Assembly (NCBI RefSeq): GCF_003202235.1
Contig: NZ_MASU01000013.1
Span: 124,001 to 188,000 of the forward strand
Length of the DNA stretch: 64,000 nt
DNA from: Prauserella flavalba
GTDB taxonomy: Bacteria; Actinomycetota; Actinomycetes; Mycobacteriales; Pseudonocardiaceae
Reading direction: 5' to 3'
How positions within the stretch are numbered: position 1 is the stretch's first letter; the number at the start of each line of letters is the position of its first letter. The notes under the pieces are model-generated. The model made no database searches, was not told the DNA's origin, and saw only the letters and a program-made list of their open reading frames with translations. This document shows positions 63,023-64,000 of the stretch, one piece after another. The position numbers were made by a program, and so were the translations under genes.

Positions 63023-63612
63023 GCGATCGACCAAGTTCGCCGCGCGGGCGGCGCCGGAGGCAGCAGCTGGTCGAGGCCGGCGTCGAGCTGCTCGGCGAGG
63101 GCGGCTGGTCCGCGGTCACGACGCGCGCGGTCGCCGAGCGCGGTGGTACCAACCAAGGGCTGATCCACTACCACTTCGGCGGCCTGCCGGGGTTGCGCGC
63201 GGAGATCGCGCGGCGGGCGGGCGAGCTGGTGATCGCGCCCGTCGTCGACGGCGTGCTCGCCGCACGCGACACGCGCGAGATGCTCGACGTGCTGCGCGAG
63301 GCCGTGCCCGCGATCACCGCAGACGAGCGCATCGTCTGCCTCAGTGTCCAGCTGATCGCGGGCGCGGTCAGCGAACCCGCACTGGGCGAGCTCTTCCGCG
63401 ATGGGATGCGCGAGGCACGCGCCCGCGTCGACGAGCACCTGCGTGAGCTGCACCCGCGGCTGTCCGAACAGGACCGCGAGGGCGCCGCGGTGTTGCTGGC
63501 CGCGCTCGTCGACGGCCTCGTCCTGCACGTGCTGCTCGACCGGGAGCTGCCGGTCGAGTCCGCGCTGACAACGCTGGGGCGGCTCGCCGCCGCCGTGGAA
63601 GGGGAGGACTGA
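63010..63612 (+). CDS. TetR-family transcriptional regulator
   Basis: 200 residues from GTG 63010. HTH in residues 12-60: GRRRRQQLVEAGVELLGEGG, VTTRAVAERGGTNQGLIHYHFGG; the C-terminal domain is helical and ligand-binding (VQLIAGAVSEPALGEL). No Shine-Dalgarno is seen, consistent with a leaderless message. Controls itself and probably the following nitroreductase gene, four bases downstream. Confidence 0.9.
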   Translation: MTKLGDRPSSPRGRRRRQQLVEAGVELLGEGGWSAVTTRAVAERGGTNQGLIHYHFGGLPGLRAEIARRAGELVIAPVVDGVLAARDTREMLDVLREAVPAITADERIVCLSVQLIAGAVSEPALGELFRDGMREARARVDEHLRELHPRLSEQDREGAAVLLAALVDGLVLHVLLDRELPVESALTTLGRLAAAVEGED

Positions 63613-63616
63613 CCGC

Positions 63617-64000
63617 ATGGAGATCATCGCCCAGCCAGCGCCGCCCAGGGGGCTGACCAGGCTGCTGTATCGCTTGCCGAACAAGCTGTACCGGGCGGGG
63701 TTCGGCAGGCTGGTGCCCGCCCGCCTGCTCTACCTGGTCCACATCGGACGGAAGTCGGGCAGGCGGAGGACCGTGGTACTCGAGGTGGTCGGGCGCAGGG
63801 GCGGCTCCTATGTCGTGTGTTCCGGGTTCGGGCCCTCGGCCGACTGGTACCGCAATGTGCTGGCGACGCCGGAGGTGGACATCCAGGTGCGAGGCACTCG
63901 GTCGCGGGCGAAGGCCGTGGTGCTCGACGCGGAGGAGGGCGCCGAGATCATGGCGGAGTACGGCGCGCGGCACCCCCGGCTCGGCCGGAACCTGGCGCGG
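63617..64000 (+). CDS. Deazaflavin-dependent nitroreductase-family protein, partial
   Basis: 128 residues are visible and the frame is open at the window end; the family length is about 145. Split-barrel F420-binding fold: VHIGRKSGRRRTVVLEVVG, SGFGPSADWYRNVLATPEVD and AKAVVLDAEEGAEIMAEY are the DUF385/Ddn motifs. Uses reduced F420 to reduce nitro or quinone compounds in known members. Four bases after the TetR gene, so it is co-transcribed and likely regulated by it. Confidence 0.85.
   Translation, partial: MEIIAQPAPPRGLTRLLYRLPNKLYRAGFGRLVPARLLYLVHIGRKSGRRRTVVLEVVGRRGGSYVVCSGFGPSADWYRNVLATPEVDIQVRGTRSRAKAVVLDAEEGAEIMAEYGARHPRLGRNLAR

Overview
The window is 64 kb of very GC-rich (about 70 percent or more by eye) actinobacterial chromosome. 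WhiB, a 67-residue cold-shock protein, orphan DUF397, DUF6292 and DUF7144 proteins, MalT-like LuxR regulators, many GTG starts and four-base ATGA/GTGA gene overlaps all point to an actinomycete. The dispersed 25-bp palindrome built on CAGTGAAGG and CCTTCACTG suggests a Pseudonocardiaceae genome (Saccharomonospora, Prauserella or Amycolatopsis type); that genus-level guess is inference. No rRNA, tRNA, CRISPR array or prophage was seen. One intact insertion sequence is present.

Layout. 1-7.3 kb: end of an AbiEii-type toxin gene, a methyltransferase, a lipid-kinase-like protein, an amphi-Trp protein, DUF2252, an archease-like protein, a LysE-type exporter, and a divergent LysE/ArgO exporter with its LysG/ArgP-like regulator. 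7.3-9.6 kb: gene-poor, with a 78-codon small gene, cspA and DUF6292. 9.6-20.6 kb: a compact catabolic island. A topaquinone amine oxidase and a PaiB-like flavoprotein are divergent from a five-gene peptide-type ABC importer, which continues by overlapping genes into two self-processing hydrolases (P1/S58 and C45). A LacI repressor lies at the end. Two near-identical 20-bp palindromes sit just after the predicted start points of the two divergent promoters. 20.7-24.9 kb: two-component system plus ABC exporter. 25-31 kb: secreted peptide and an IclR-MFS-dehydrogenase-RhmD-FAH operon for L-rhamnonate or a similar acid sugar, then a VOC protein. 31.4-33.6 kb: frameshifted SDR, relic of an S9 peptidase, orphan DUF397, methyltransferase.

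33.6-42.3 kb: an island of two large MalT-like regulators, two DUF7144 membrane proteins, a formylglycine-generating enzyme, a K+ channel and a DUF1269 protein. Three 17-bp palindromes plus a fourth variant lie upstream of the membrane genes, which suggests an undescribed regulon. An IS481-type element sits exactly at the DUF1269 stop codon. 43.6-50 kb: secreted protein, a guanidine-III riboswitch before a Gdx/SugE exporter, a MazEF-type pair, a CstB-like persulfide enzyme, a DMT transporter, a methyltransferase, a hydrolase, WhiB. 50-58.5 kb: housekeeping (RNase Z, CBS protein, DinB2-like polymerase, topoisomerase IV ParE/ParC, RluA-type pseudouridine synthase). 58.5-64 kb: secreted LamG protein behind a LacI-type operator, second two-component system, methyltransferase, tautomerase/YHS fusion, leaderless TetR gene and a deazaflavin-dependent nitroreductase cut by the window end.

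Two arrays of exactly 21-bp repeats (forward units followed by inverted units) fill two convergent intergenic gaps 32 kb apart. The strongest candidates for undescribed biology are the amide/amine island with its paired operators, the MalT/DUF7144 regulon and these 21-bp arrays.
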